A stretch of 55,274 nucleotides of DNA from an uncultured Collinsella sp. (GTDB lineage: Bacteria > Actinomycetota > Coriobacteriia > Coriobacteriales > Coriobacteriaceae), in NCBI GenBank assembly GCA_900544235.1, contig UQUL01000012.1, positions 1 to 55,274 on the forward strand. Direction: 5' to 3'. The stretch's first letter is position 1. Each line of letters starts with the position of its first letter. The notes beneath the pieces were generated by a model, which was given only the letters and a program-made list of their open reading frames with translations, was not told where the DNA came from and searched no databases. Of this stretch, positions 25,726 to 35,637 are shown one piece after another. The translations under genes and the position numbers were made by a program.

Positions 25726-25814
25726 GCTTTGATAGGCCGCGCCCGCGCCTTGGTATACCATGTACGCCGTTCACGAATACACCCCACACCGCCACACAAC
25801 CCAGAAAGGCCCCC

Positions 25815-26636
25815 ATGGACACCACCTTCAGCCACATCAAAGCCGTGTTCTGCGATATCGACGGCACGCTGCTCACGAGCCAGCACACGGTGTCCCCGCG
25901 CACCGTGGCGGCGATCCGCGCCCTGCGCGAGCGCGGCGTGCTCTTTGGCCTGTGCACCGGGCGCGACGCCCACGCGACCGAGGCCATGTACGAGCTCTGG
26001 GGCATCGAAGGCCTGGTGGACGTGCTCGTGGGCTGCGGCGGCGCCGAGGTCATCGACCGCGCGCATGACATCAACGAGCTGAGCTATCCGCTGCCGGGCG
26101 AGACCATCGCGCGCATCTGCAAGCACATGGCGGACCTTCCGGCAACGCCCGTCTGCCCCCGAGACGGCGTGTTCTACGTGCCCGAGAGCAACGCGTGCGT
26201 CGAGCACCTGTCGCGCGTCGACGGCGTGCCCTACCAGGTGGTCGATTTTGCCGAGTTCTTGCGCGAGCCGCAGCCCAAGGTGATGTTTACCATGGCGCCC
26301 GAGGTAATGCCGCGGGTGATTGAGCGGGCGTCGACGTTTGTCGATGACACCGTTAGGGCGGCGGCTCTGCAAACCACGCAGCGGCTCTACGAGTTCATGG
26401 ATCCGCGCGTGTCCAAGACGCGCGGCCTTGTGCGCGTGGCGGAGCTCAACGACATGGAGCTCCAGGACATCTGCGTGTTTGGCGATGCCGACAACGACAC
26501 CTGCATGGTGGCCGACGCCGGCGTGGGTGTGGCCATGGCAAACGGTAGCGACGCCACCCGTGCCGCCGCCGATTTTGTAACCGCCAGCAACGACAAAGAC
26601 GGCATCGCGATCTTTATCGAGGAGCATCTGCTGTAG
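25815..26636 (+). CDS. HAD-superfamily (Cof-type) sugar-phosphate phosphatase
   Basis: 273 aa from the ATG at 25815 (AGAAAGG upstream). Motif I is VFCDIDGTLLTS with the nucleophilic aspartate, motif II is FGLCTGRDAHATE, and motif IV is CVFGDADNDTCMVADAGVGVAMANGSD. The ~90-residue cap between motifs II and III places it in class IIB (Cof/YbiV-like). Such enzymes dephosphorylate sugar phosphates or flavin-related compounds with broad specificity. No partner gene is nearby. Confidence 0.9.
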   Translation: MDTTFSHIKAVFCDIDGTLLTSQHTVSPRTVAAIRALRERGVLFGLCTGRDAHATEAMYELWGIEGLVDVLVGCGGAEVIDRAHDINELSYPLPGETIARICKHMADLPATPVCPRDGVFYVPESNACVEHLSRVDGVPYQVVDFAEFLREPQPKVMFTMAPEVMPRVIERASTFVDDTVRAAALQTTQRLYEFMDPRVSKTRGLVRVAELNDMELQDICVFGDADNDTCMVADAGVGVAMANGSDATRAAADFVTASNDKDGIAIFIEEHLL

Positions 26637-26649
26637 CGCCGGGAGAGAA

Positions 26650-26682
26650 CCACCACAAAGGGGACAGGCGCCTTCGTGGCGG
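26650..26682 (+). repeat. CCACCACAAAGG-family hairpin repeat (copy 4, degenerate)
   Basis: CCACCACAAAGG (26650-26661) faces CCTTCGTGGCGG (26671-26682), with two changes in the right arm and no T-run. It lies 13 bp after the HAD gene. Confidence 0.75.
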
Positions 26683-27141
26683 CCTCAGGCGATTTGGACG
26701 AATTGATGCCTACAATCTGCGCGTAAATTCAAATATGGTTGTCTGAACATTACGCTTCTAACTACCGATGGGTTAAAGATATTCCCATCAATTTGGTAGT
26801 CTATTACTCCCGGTTAATGACCTACCGTTCACGGTCGATTTTCGACCGTTCACAGGATGCTTGCTCTTGAGCAAAATGTTGTGCAAATAAATAAAATGCT
26901 ATTAAAAAACTGATAACTAACTTAATTACCAGTAGAAACAGATATTTCAGAGCGAATAAACGAAGGCAAATCTGAGCAAATGTCAAGAGAATTGAGAACT
27001 GGCTACAAAAATGTCGGTTTTGTTACTCGGATGTTTAAACAATAGTTACAATAGCATTATTAAGCGTGCGCAATTACAGGTTGCGCAGATACGTTTGATA
27101 GTGAAAGAGCAAGATCGCGGTCTCTTGGGGAGGAGACATCG
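26683..27141 (+). promoter_or_regulatory. AT-rich upstream region of the pilus locus
   Basis: No gene is seen. The stretch is far richer in A+T than the rest of the window. It holds a hairpin CGGTCGATTTTCGACCG (26832-26848) bracketed by two ACCGTTCAC direct repeats, and a dyad TTGCTCTTGAGCAA (26861-26874). TTACAAT near 27046 could be a -10 box. GGGGAGGAG precedes the adhesin start. A long AT-rich upstream region is consistent with a regulated, possibly acquired, surface locus. Confidence 0.45.
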
Positions 27142-30100
27142 ATGAAAGCGAATTCAGAAAAAACTAAGCAGAGTAAAAAAGCGACGCGCCGTGTACTGGC
27201 AGGCGTTTTGTGCGGAGCATCCGTTTTGAGCCTGGTACTGTCGCTCGTCATGCCTCCGATCTCGCAGGCCATTGCCAACGATGCCCAGACGGTTTCTACC
27301 GAAGAAACTGTGATGGGGGGTTCCTCAAGTGAGTCTACTGATGTAGATAACACCAACAACGGGGATACCGAAAAGCAGATTAGCGACGACGGTGAGGGTG
27401 GCGAGACTGGCGACGACGCTCTCGAGACGGCCCCGTTGTCTGATGACACGGGAGCCGAGAGCGCTGCGCAGCCTGCGGATGACGACACTAATGATGAAGA
27501 CGCAATCGCGCCTGCTACAGAGAATGAATCAGATTATGAAATTCGCAACGCGACAGAGCTGAGCTCAAAGCTCCTTAAAAAGGAACTGCGTGATGGAGAC
27601 GGCGTTGCTACTTTTAAGCTTACGGCCGATATCGACTATAACGATGAGATTAAGCTCGAACAGTCCAGCGGCAATCCCATCAATATCACCTTGTACTTAA
27701 ATGGACACAAGATTAAGCACGATAGTGATAACAAGCCGCTGTTCGATGTTGCAAGTGGTGCAACGTTTACGGTCGTGGATTCTGTGCCGGTCGAGGGTTC
27801 TGTGCCGGCGTCGGAGACGATCGACGACGGCCAGCCGCTGCAAAATCAGGGTAAGGATTTGACCCCTGCCAATTATGGCAAGACGGCAGAAATGGATTAT
27901 GACTCCAGCAGTGGCATTCCGACTAAGCTTACCTATTACGTAACCGAATCGACTGCAAGTGGTACACGTACCACTGAGAAGATTTATAAGCACGAAGCGA
28001 CTTTTGGGGGCGCAATTGTTGGAGTCGCCGAGAACTCCACGATGAGGCTCATTAACGTTTACCAACATGGCACGTTTAACCTCGTAAGTGGCGCTATTAC
28101 GCAGAAAAAGGGCTGCAAAGTCGGCAGCCTCATCTATGCCGAGAACGGCTCTACCGTCAATATGAGCGGTGGCTACGTTTGCGGTGCAACCTCTAGGAGC
28201 TAAGGCGCAGGCATCGAACTCAAAGATGAAGGTACGACCCTTGATCTGACCGGTGGCGTGATCGCAGACAACTACGCTCCCAATGGCGGCGGCGTGTACT
28301 CGAACGGCTCGAGCGTATCTATTTCGAAAAATGCGGTTATTTCGGGCAATGCGACGCTCAATGGGGAAAGCGATCAACCTGGCTATGGCGGCGGCATTAT
28401 GGCCAGAGGCGGCAGCGTAGCCGTTTCCGGCGGCTATATCACGAATAACAGAATGTCTAAATTCTGCGGCACGGATGGCAGCGGTAACCACGGCGGCGGC
28501 GGCCTTGCTGCCGACTATGGAGCGAAAGTCACCATTTCCGGTGGCCAGATTACTGGCAATTATTCTGAAGAAGCCGGCGGCGGCGTTTACGTTACCGATC
28601 AATGGCGAGACGGTTCTCGCAAGGAAATGACATGGCTCAACATTACGGGAGGAATTATTGCCTCTAACGTGAGCTTCCGATCTGAGGGTGCCGGCATCCG
28701 AGTGGGCCAGAAGGTTGACGCGATGATTGGCGACACTCCAGACAACAACGACACTCCAGGCAGCAAAGTCTACATCACTAACAACCGCTGCATGTCTCGC
28801 TTTGATTGGGGCGGAGGCGGTGTCTTCGTCCAGGGCGATTCGAAAAACGCGGATAACGCAGGCAGGCTGTTTGTATACAACTCGTATATAAGCAGCAATA
28901 CCGCTGGCGGCTATGGCGGTGGCGTTGCAGTCTGCCCGACGGGCAAGACGTTGGTAACGAACACTAAGGGCACGGCAATCTTTGGTAATTTGTCTGCTGG
29001 CGATCAGACAAATTTCATAGAATACAAAGATGGCAGTGGTAATAATGGTACGCCCCATCTTTCAGGTGGTGGTATTGCTGATACTAATAAGACTGAAGAT
29101 AGAGAGGCATACGGTTCGCAGACGTTCCGCGAGTCCGGTCATGCCGATTTCTTCCTCGCAGCGCGGAAGAACACAACGCCGGTCGCAGTGGTAAGCGGCA
29201 AGATGCTTGGCAATATAGACGCCAAGTATTCGGGAAGCATTGAGCTAACGAATCGCATCACCATCCCCGCCAACGGTGTTGCTCAGGTAAAAAATAGCAT
29301 CGGTCTGACTTCGGATGTTAAAGCCACGGATAAAGCGGTGACTGACTTAGTACAGGGTAAAGTACAGGGTACTAAAGTGACAACTTTCATCACGGACAAC
29401 TATTCTTGGGACCATGGTGGCGGCATCATGTCGAATGGCAACTTGTACCTAGGCGTGCCTGCGGATACGTACATCTTACCGAGCCTTAAGTTGAAGGCAA
29501 CCAAGGCGCTGATAAATCAGCAGGCCAATCAGCAGACCAATCAAAACATGAAATTTGACAAAGGCAAGTTCTCCTTCTCGGTCTACCGTAAGGATTCGGA
29601 TGACGCGACGGATCCCTCTTGGAATGACAAGACATTCAACAGTGGCGGCTGCACCTTGGTCGGAACCGCCAAGAATGATGAGAGGGGTAACATCACCTTT
29701 GACCTTGGCGAACAGTACATTGATAAGGCTGTTAAGGCTAATGAGATTACATACTACTTGGTCGAAAATGCTGGCAATGATCCCGACATCACGTACGATC
29801 CCGACATCACGTACGACCCAGCCGTGTACAAGATTGTGGTGAAGGTTCAGGACAACAAAACGCCACTCATGGATGTGTCTAGCAAGGAAGATCCAAACTC
29901 GGAGGTTTCTCTTTGCGTTCACAACTACACGATCACAAGCGTGAGTCTGGGAGATTCAACTAACTCGTTGGAAAAGAACGAGCAAGGCTATTATTCGATT
30001 GTCGGCCCCGACGGGGGAAAGACCTTCACCAACAAGTACACTCCGTACACCTCCAGCGGCACTTGGACACCTCAGGTGACTAAGATGGTCGATGGCGGCG

Positions 30101-30627
30101 AGATGAAGAAGTTCAAGTTCAAGTTGTATGCTGAGAATACCGACAACACGGAGAAAACTTTTCAGCCCATATATGCATATACTTCTGGGCCGGAAAACCC
30201 TCAGATAGTAAAGTTCGATCCGGTAGAAATCGGCCCACTAGGCGCTGATGAGCTCGATAGCAATCGGCAGGCGAAGTTCACCTACTACATCCGTGAATGC
30301 GACGCCAACGAGGCCTATGGCACCAAACACGAAGGCTACAAGAACGACACCAAGAGGTTCAAGGTCGTGGTGACGGCAACGGACAACGGTGACGGCACGC
30401 TGACCTGCACGCCGGCCTACTACGAGGTCGAAGCCAACGGTGATGAGAGCGAGAAACCGACCGATAACCCCACCTTCACCAACACCTATTCCACCTCTTT
30501 GCCCCTTTCTGGTATGTCGGGCGTCACTCTGACGTACCTTGCCGGCGCGGCGGTGCTTTGCGCTGCTGCAGCCTGGATGCACATTCGTCGCAAGGCGAAT
30601 GCGAAGGGAGGTGAGCGTCGTGAATAA
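27142..30627 (+). pseudogene. Large LPxTG-type pilus adhesin broken by an in-frame stop codon
   Basis: One reading frame runs 27142-30627 (1161 codons plus stop) but is cut by TAA at 28201-28203, codon 354. Residues 1-~45 are a signal peptide (KKATRRVLAGVLCGASVLSLVLSLVMPPISQAIA), followed by an acidic disordered stretch to ~130. The middle (~260-700) is a right-handed beta-helix-like adhesin region with repeats such as SGGYVCGATS and GGGVYSNGSSVSISKNAVISGN; the stop falls inside it. Two FctA-like isopeptide domains follow, ending in TFTNKY and TFTNTY. The sorting signal is LPLSG plus a hydrophobic segment and a basic tail. The part after the stop could start at GTG 28258 but would lack a signal peptide. 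A recent nonsense change, or a sequencing error, is likely. Confidence 0.85.
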
Positions 30628-32290
30628 GAAAGTTTGCTCCTTCCCGATCTTGTTTGCGCTGCTTGCCCTCCTGATCGGCACCTGCGCGGTTGTGTTCCCC
30701 GCTTCCGCGCAGGCCGCGCCGACCTCGACCGGTTCCATCACGGTGAGCGGCACCGTGGCGAGCAGCTACGACGCCTACCAGATCTTTAGCGCCAACGTCG
30801 TCGACGGCGACAGCGACGCTAAGGTCGCCACCGAGCTCGCCTGGGCAAGCGACACCGTGCGCGACGCCGCGCTGCCTGTGCTGCACAGCGCCGGCATGCC
30901 CAATTCCCAGACCACCGCGCAGGAAGCTGCCGAGTGGCTCAACAATGATTCTCACCTTTCGAGCGCGCTGAGCGCACGGCTCGCTCGTTCCCTCCAGAGC
31001 TCTGGCGCCGTGTTCGTGGCCCTTAACGCGGGCACGACGGCCGAGCTGCCCTGCGGCTACTGGCTCATCGTCGCCGACGACGCCGCCATCGCCCAGAACG
31101 AGGTCGGTACCACGCCGATTATGGTTCTGGTCGGCGGCAGCGCGGTCACCGTCAAGCCCAAGGCGGCGACGCCCAAGGTCGCCAAGCACGTGCTGGAGGA
31201 CAGCACCGCCGCTTGGCAGAAGGCCGCCGACGCCACGGTCGCCGACGACCTATACTGGCGCCTCTCTGCCACGGTCCCAGCGGGCCTCACGGCCTACGAC
31301 ACCTACGCGGTACAGTTCGTCGACACCATAGGCGCGGGGCTCGACCCCTCCAAGGTGGCCGCGAGCATGCGCGTGTACGCGGCGGCGGGCGCGGACGGCG
31401 GCTTCGACGCCGTCTCGACCGGCAAGGATGGCCGCGTCGGCACCGAGCCCGCGAAGGGCTGGACCGACATCACGGCCCAGTGCGCCACCAAAGTAGCGGC
31501 CGACGGCAAGACCTTCACCGTGCGCACCGGCGACCTGATCGCCGCGCTCGGCGGGGCCGACGCCTTTACCGCGGGCGCCCGCGTGGTCGCCGTGTACAAT
31601 GCGCCGCTCAACAGCGCGTGCAACCACGGCATCGCGAAGGGCAACCCCAACGAGGTCTACCTACGCTACCCGCGCTCTCCCTTTGCCGACCAGTCCGGCG
31701 ACGTCGGCTTCACCCGCACGCCGAGCGACGATGCGTGCGCCTACACCTGGGATCTCGCGCTCACCAAGCGCGGCAGCGACGGCGACAAGCCGCTTGCCGG
31801 GGCGGTCCTGAGCATTACCGACGACCGCGGTCGCACGCTGGCGGCCGACGGCACGTGGGATGCGGATGGCAAGGCTACCGTCACCACGGGCGAGGACGGC
31901 CGCGTGACCGTCTCGGGCGTGGACTCGGGCAGGCTGGAGGTCCGCGAGCTCAAGGCGCCCAAGGGCTACACTGCCTTTGAGGGCACGCGCTCTGTGACGG
32001 TCAAGGCCGAGGGCCTGGACGTCGACCAGGTGGCCGCCGCCAAGCCCAAACTCACCATCACGGCCGAGTCGCCCCTGCGCGCCGACAGCGCGGACGGGTC
32101 GACGGGCAGCCTGGAGGCGTCGCTCATCAACACGCCCACCGGCACACCCCCTAGCATTACCACCGGAGGCTTTATGCCCTCGACTGGCGATATGGCAATG
32201 TACGCCGCGGCCGCCGCAGCGGTCGCCGGAGCCGCGCTCATCGTGGTCGCGCTCCTGGTCAAGCGGGGAGGTGGCAGCCATAAAGAGTAG
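30620..32290 (+). CDS. LPxTG-type pilin with isopeptide (SpaA/CnaB-like) domains
   Basis: 556 aa from the GTG at 30620, which follows GGGAGGTGAG and overlaps the adhesin stop by 8 bp; the open frame upstream is a shadow. Signal peptide to about residue 32 (LFALLALLIGTCAVVFPASAQAA). An N-terminal domain is followed by an isopeptide-forming fimbrial domain (~170-340; TPKVAKHVLEDSTAAWQKA). A CnaB-like domain then reads KPLAGAVLSITDDRGRTL...VRELKAPKGYTAFEG. The sorting signal is MPSTGD with a membrane segment and KRGGGSHKE, a variant of LPxTG. GC content is very high compared with the genes on either side. Homologous in layout to the next pilin. Confidence 0.87.
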   Translation: MNKKVCSFPILFALLALLIGTCAVVFPASAQAAPTSTGSITVSGTVASSYDAYQIFSANVVDGDSDAKVATELAWASDTVRDAALPVLHSAGMPNSQTTAQEAAEWLNNDSHLSSALSARLARSLQSSGAVFVALNAGTTAELPCGYWLIVADDAAIAQNEVGTTPIMVLVGGSAVTVKPKAATPKVAKHVLEDSTAAWQKAADATVADDLYWRLSATVPAGLTAYDTYAVQFVDTIGAGLDPSKVAASMRVYAAAGADGGFDAVSTGKDGRVGTEPAKGWTDITAQCATKVAADGKTFTVRTGDLIAALGGADAFTAGARVVAVYNAPLNSACNHGIAKGNPNEVYLRYPRSPFADQSGDVGFTRTPSDDACAYTWDLALTKRGSDGDKPLAGAVLSITDDRGRTLAADGTWDADGKATVTTGEDGRVTVSGVDSGRLEVRELKAPKGYTAFEGTRSVTVKAEGLDVDQVAAAKPKLTITAESPLRADSADGSTGSLEASLINTPTGTPPSITTGGFMPSTGDMAMYAAAAAAVAGAALIVVALLVKRGGGSHKE

Positions 32291-32398
32291 CTGGCAGCCC
32301 CACAGAGAGCGGGGCGAGACGTAGCGAAGTAGATGCTAAGACACAGACAGACAGATTTAGATCAAATGGAATTCGAGCAGAAAGCAGAGGAAAAGAAG

Positions 32399-34156
32399 AT
32401 GAGCATGAGCAAGAACATCGCACGCCTGGCAGTAACCGCCGGCCTAACGGCAGCGCTGAGCTTCGGCGGCGTCATGGCCCCGGTCACGATGGCGTTTGCT
32501 GATGGTGCGGCGGGTTCGACCGTAACTTTCAATGACCCTACTTATCAAGAGACTACGACCTATAAGGGCATCCAGATCTTTACGGCTAACGTGAACGGCT
32601 CTACTGTCACCAATATTCAGTGGGCCGGATCTTCCCAGGCTGAGAAGGATGCAATTCGGGACGCTGTGGTCAGTGCAATTGATGAAGCCGTGAAGGCAGA
32701 AGATGCCAACAATAGCTACAGCAACCAAAATGCACAGGATGCTGCCGAATGGTTGAATGACCATGCTGGAACGACTGCAACTACAAAGGTTGCGAACGGT
32801 CACGTTTTGAATGTGATTGCGAAAAAACTGAATGCTAAGTCTCTTTCTGGCGCTTGGAAAACGACCAGCAAGGACGATAAAGCCCTTTCTGGTCTCACCG
32901 CCGGTTACTGGCTCTTCCTGACCAATAGCGTGGCAGAAGGCTCGGATACCAGCTCGAAAGATGTTTTCACTTCGCCCGTATATGCGGTCGTTGATGGCAA
33001 GACCAAGAAAGTGGTGACTCCCAAAAAGAGCGTACCCACCGTCGATAAGAAAATCTTGAGTGCCAAGGGCGATAAAGAGCTCGATGCTAGTGACTCCCAT
33101 GTTGGACAGGACGTAACGTACAACCTTTACGGCACTATCGCTGACAACTACGACACGTACGGCACGTACTTCTATCGGTTCTCCGATCAACTTTCCAAGG
33201 GCCTGACACTGCAGAATGGGGCTAAGGTCTATCTCTATGCGAACGAGGCGGCGGCGAAGGCCGATCCGACTCATCAGAACAATACGGGAAAAGATATTAC
33301 TGACATATTTACCCCGGCTTCTGGATCCGCGGATGCCAACGGCAACGTTACGGCAACTTGGACTTGTGACAACCTTAAGCAGGTAGCGGACGTTACTTCG
33401 GGATCCTGCATCGTGCTCTCCTATAAGGCAAAGATTAACAGCGAGGCTGCCATTGGAAGTAACGCTGGCAACACCAACACCGCTACTCTTACATACTCAA
33501 ACAACCCTATGACCACCGACACCGGCACGACGGTGCCCGATGAGGTCAAGACCTACACCTATGGTCTCAAGCTTAATAAGGTTGACCTTGGCACCGAGGA
33601 GCTGCTTAAGGATTCGAATATTAAATTTACTATCAGGGTGAAGTCAGCGGCGGATTCCAACTTGGTGGGGAAATACGTTCAGTCCGATGGAGCCCTCGTA
33701 GGCGCTGAGTGCAAGCTTTCCGTCACCAACGGTGCTATTACTATCAAGGGCCTTGGTGCGGGAACCTATACGGTTGTGGAGACGGACGCTCCCGCTAATT
33801 ACGATAAAGTGCAGCCCTTCGATTTCACGATTACGCCAAACAGGGACAGCGAGGCTTCAGGCGAAAGCCCAGTTGGAGCCAAGTATGAGATTGATACCAG
33901 GCAGGGAGACCAGGTCATCATCGGCACTCCAAATGACGTGAAGGATGACAACAAGCTTGAGGCCGCAGGCGGCACAACCACAAACGACGACGGCACCTTC
34001 AACATCACCGTTGGCGATATCAAGCATGTCGGCCTCCCGCTGACCGGTCTTAACGGCGTGACCTTCACCTGGATCGCTGGTGGCGCGGTGCTGTGCATCG
34101 GCGTGGCGCACCTCATCCGCAGCCGTAAGCAGGCTGAGGAGTCCGAGCAGGAGTAG
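32399..34156 (+). CDS. LPxTG-type major pilin (isopeptide backbone type)
   Basis: 585 aa from the ATG at 32399 (AGAGG eight bases upstream). Signal peptide to about residue 37 (AVTAGLTAALSFGGVMAPVTMAFA). The N-terminal domain matches the previous pilin in order (IQIFTANV, NAQDAAEWLND, GYWLF). KSVPTVDKKIL resembles the pilin motif whose lysine is joined by the sortase to the next subunit. An isopeptide D2-type domain and a CnaB-like domain (KFTIRVKSAADSNLVGKY...GAGTYTVVETDAPANYD) follow. The sorting signal is LPLTG. I take it as the shaft subunit. Codon use is much more AT-rich than that of the neighbouring pilin, although the two are paralogues. Confidence 0.9.
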   Translation: MSMSKNIARLAVTAGLTAALSFGGVMAPVTMAFADGAAGSTVTFNDPTYQETTTYKGIQIFTANVNGSTVTNIQWAGSSQAEKDAIRDAVVSAIDEAVKAEDANNSYSNQNAQDAAEWLNDHAGTTATTKVANGHVLNVIAKKLNAKSLSGAWKTTSKDDKALSGLTAGYWLFLTNSVAEGSDTSSKDVFTSPVYAVVDGKTKKVVTPKKSVPTVDKKILSAKGDKELDASDSHVGQDVTYNLYGTIADNYDTYGTYFYRFSDQLSKGLTLQNGAKVYLYANEAAAKADPTHQNNTGKDITDIFTPASGSADANGNVTATWTCDNLKQVADVTSGSCIVLSYKAKINSEAAIGSNAGNTNTATLTYSNNPMTTDTGTTVPDEVKTYTYGLKLNKVDLGTEELLKDSNIKFTIRVKSAADSNLVGKYVQSDGALVGAECKLSVTNGAITIKGLGAGTYTVVETDAPANYDKVQPFDFTITPNRDSEASGESPVGAKYEIDTRQGDQVIIGTPNDVKDDNKLEAAGGTTTNDDGTFNITVGDIKHVGLPLTGLNGVTFTWIAGGAVLCIGVAHLIRSRKQAEESEQE

Positions 34157-34256
34157 CGCTCGCTCACCCATCCCTTTGGCAGGTGGGATGTGATGGCCAT
34201 GAGACTTGCGGACACTTTTCTCGTCCATCGACGTTCTTGCTTTGCCATTCTCTTTT

Positions 34257-34294
34257 CGGGGCAGACTCCGCGCTGGAGTCTGCCCCGTTTTTTT
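34257..34294 (+). terminator. Rho-independent terminator of the pilin operon
   Basis: CGGGGCAGACTCC (34257-34269) and GGAGTCTGCCCCG (34275-34287) form a perfect stem followed by seven T. It separates the pilin genes from the downstream gene pair and the sortase. Confidence 0.95.
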
Positions 34295-34632
34295 GGACAA
34301 CACAGGCAGCCTCCACCGTCCGATGCGGATTCATCCGTCATCGCGTTTCTTGACTCGTATGAGGTTCGGTTTAAGGTCCGTAGGCGCACGCGCGGTGCGG
34401 ACGGTGGAAGGCATTTGCGCCGCAACAAGCGCAAATAAGAATGCCCGGGGGTCGGATCCCGGGCATTTAACAAAAGCTGAAAACTAGGCCGCCCGCGCTC
34501 CCAAACATTTACGCGGGGTGCGTCGTTTTCTATTGATATTGTATCCCGAATCGCCCCGCCGATCCGGGACATTTTGAAAACTCAAATGCGGGCCTATGCA
34601 TGAGAGGAAGCTCGTTAATTCCGAAAATAATG
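34295..34632. other. Noncoding stretch with further hairpins
   Basis: No gene is seen. CCACCGTCCG (34313-34322) pairs with CGGACGGTGG (34398-34407), ATTTGCG (34413-34419) with CGCAAAT (34430-34436), and ATGCCCGGG with CCCGGGCAT (34441-34467). The last could end a short transcript. A small RNA is possible but not supported by any known motif. Confidence 0.4.
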
Positions 34633-34658
34633 TATAATTCCAATTTAAACTGGAATCA
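34633..34658 (+). promoter_or_regulatory. Promoter -10 box and dyad of the AbiE-like gene pair
   Basis: TATAAT (34633-34638) is a consensus -10 box. ATTCCA and TGGAAT flank an 8-bp AT-rich centre directly downstream (34637-34656). A dyad at the start site suits autoregulation by a DNA-binding antitoxin. The -35 box is not clear. Confidence 0.5.
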
Positions 34659-34668
34659 AACGAAAACG

Positions 34669-35637
34669 ATGGAAATGAACGAAGCGCTAATCTACTTACA
34701 AGAAGCACTAGGCCTCTCCGCCAAGACCAAAACTTGGCCTGGATCCGCACACTTGCCGCTGCATCTGCGGGCGATTGAGGTCCGCGCTGTTGACGCAAAC
34801 GGTTTTTCGTTTTTGCTTGCAAGTTTGCCTACTGGCGTCGGGCTTCCCGAGGCTAAGAGGGTCTATAGTCAGCTAGCCTTGCGCGCGGAGACTCCTGTTG
34901 TCGTTTCGTTTCCTGATGCCGATGCACGTCAGCGCAAAGCATTGGTCGCACAAGGGATTCCCTTTGTCTGCCCGGGTAGACAGGCTTTTCTTCCATTTAT
35001 GGGCACGGCCTGCACGGAGAGGGGCGGTGCCTGGTTTCGCAATCATGCGACCAAGATGTCACCCAACGCGCAGGCTGCCGCAATCTGGGGAGCAACCCAG
35101 GAGCCATATCGTCCCTATGACCTTTGTCGTGCGCTTGGGATTTCGGCAAGCCGCGCGAGTGAGGCCATAACCGAGCTTGTTGACAGGGGGCTCGCGAGGC
35201 GCGAGCGTTGCGAGCGACGTGTCGTCGTGTTCCCTGTTGCCGTTGATCTTCTGCTCAGTGAGCACATGTCAGAGCTCTCCTCGCCTGTCTCGAAGGTCTT
35301 TTTTGCAAGGAAGACGCCGCAGATCGACTATCTTGTTGACGCCGGGGAGACGGCGCTCGCTGCGCGTTCGATGCTCGCTGCGCCGGGTATGGAACAAAAG
35401 GCCGTCTTAAGAAGTGCACGGCGTCAACTGAGCGACCTCGAAGTTGCAGACGGGGAGTTGCCGGATAACGAAACGGCGATGATCCAAGTGTGGCGCTATG
35501 TGCCCGTGTTTGCCGACTCCTCTCGTGTCGATGACATTTCGCTTGCGCTATCTTTGGCGGCGATCGACGATGAGCGAATTCAGCTCGAAGTCGATCGCAT
35601 GTTTGGAAAGGAATATCCATGGCAAGAAGCGCTGTAG
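34669..35637 (+). CDS. Putative winged-helix regulator/antitoxin paired with a nucleotidyltransferase (AbiEi-like)
   Basis: 322 aa if it starts at the ATG at 34669, just after the TATAAT promoter; ATGs at 34600, 34630 and 34675 are in frame, and none has a clear ribosome binding site. The middle part (YRPYDLCRALGISASRASEAITELVDRGLARRERCERRVVVFPV, ~residues 143-190) is a winged helix. The rest is not recognised. It overlaps the next gene by 19 bp. Pairs of a winged-helix protein and a GGT-DFD nucleotidyltransferase-fold protein are the pattern of AbiE-type (type IV) toxin-antitoxin systems, but there the helix-turn-helix is usually N-terminal, so the match is partial. Lower in GC than the chromosomal genes around it. 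Confidence 0.6.
   Translation: MEMNEALIYLQEALGLSAKTKTWPGSAHLPLHLRAIEVRAVDANGFSFLLASLPTGVGLPEAKRVYSQLALRAETPVVVSFPDADARQRKALVAQGIPFVCPGRQAFLPFMGTACTERGGAWFRNHATKMSPNAQAAAIWGATQEPYRPYDLCRALGISASRASEAITELVDRGLARRERCERRVVVFPVAVDLLLSEHMSELSSPVSKVFFARKTPQIDYLVDAGETALAARSMLAAPGMEQKAVLRSARRQLSDLEVADGELPDNETAMIQVWRYVPVFADSSRVDDISLALSLAAIDDERIQLEVDRMFGKEYPWQEAL

Noticed and set aside
24819..26627. 602-codon minus-strand open frame
   Set aside because: It spans the MFS gene, two hairpin repeats and the HAD gene in antisense, and its translation is an H/R/A-rich shadow.
28201..28203. TAA recoded as an amino acid in the adhesin gene
   Set aside because: TAA readthrough or recoding has no support in the rest of the window, where TAA ends many genes; a nonsense change or sequencing error is simpler.
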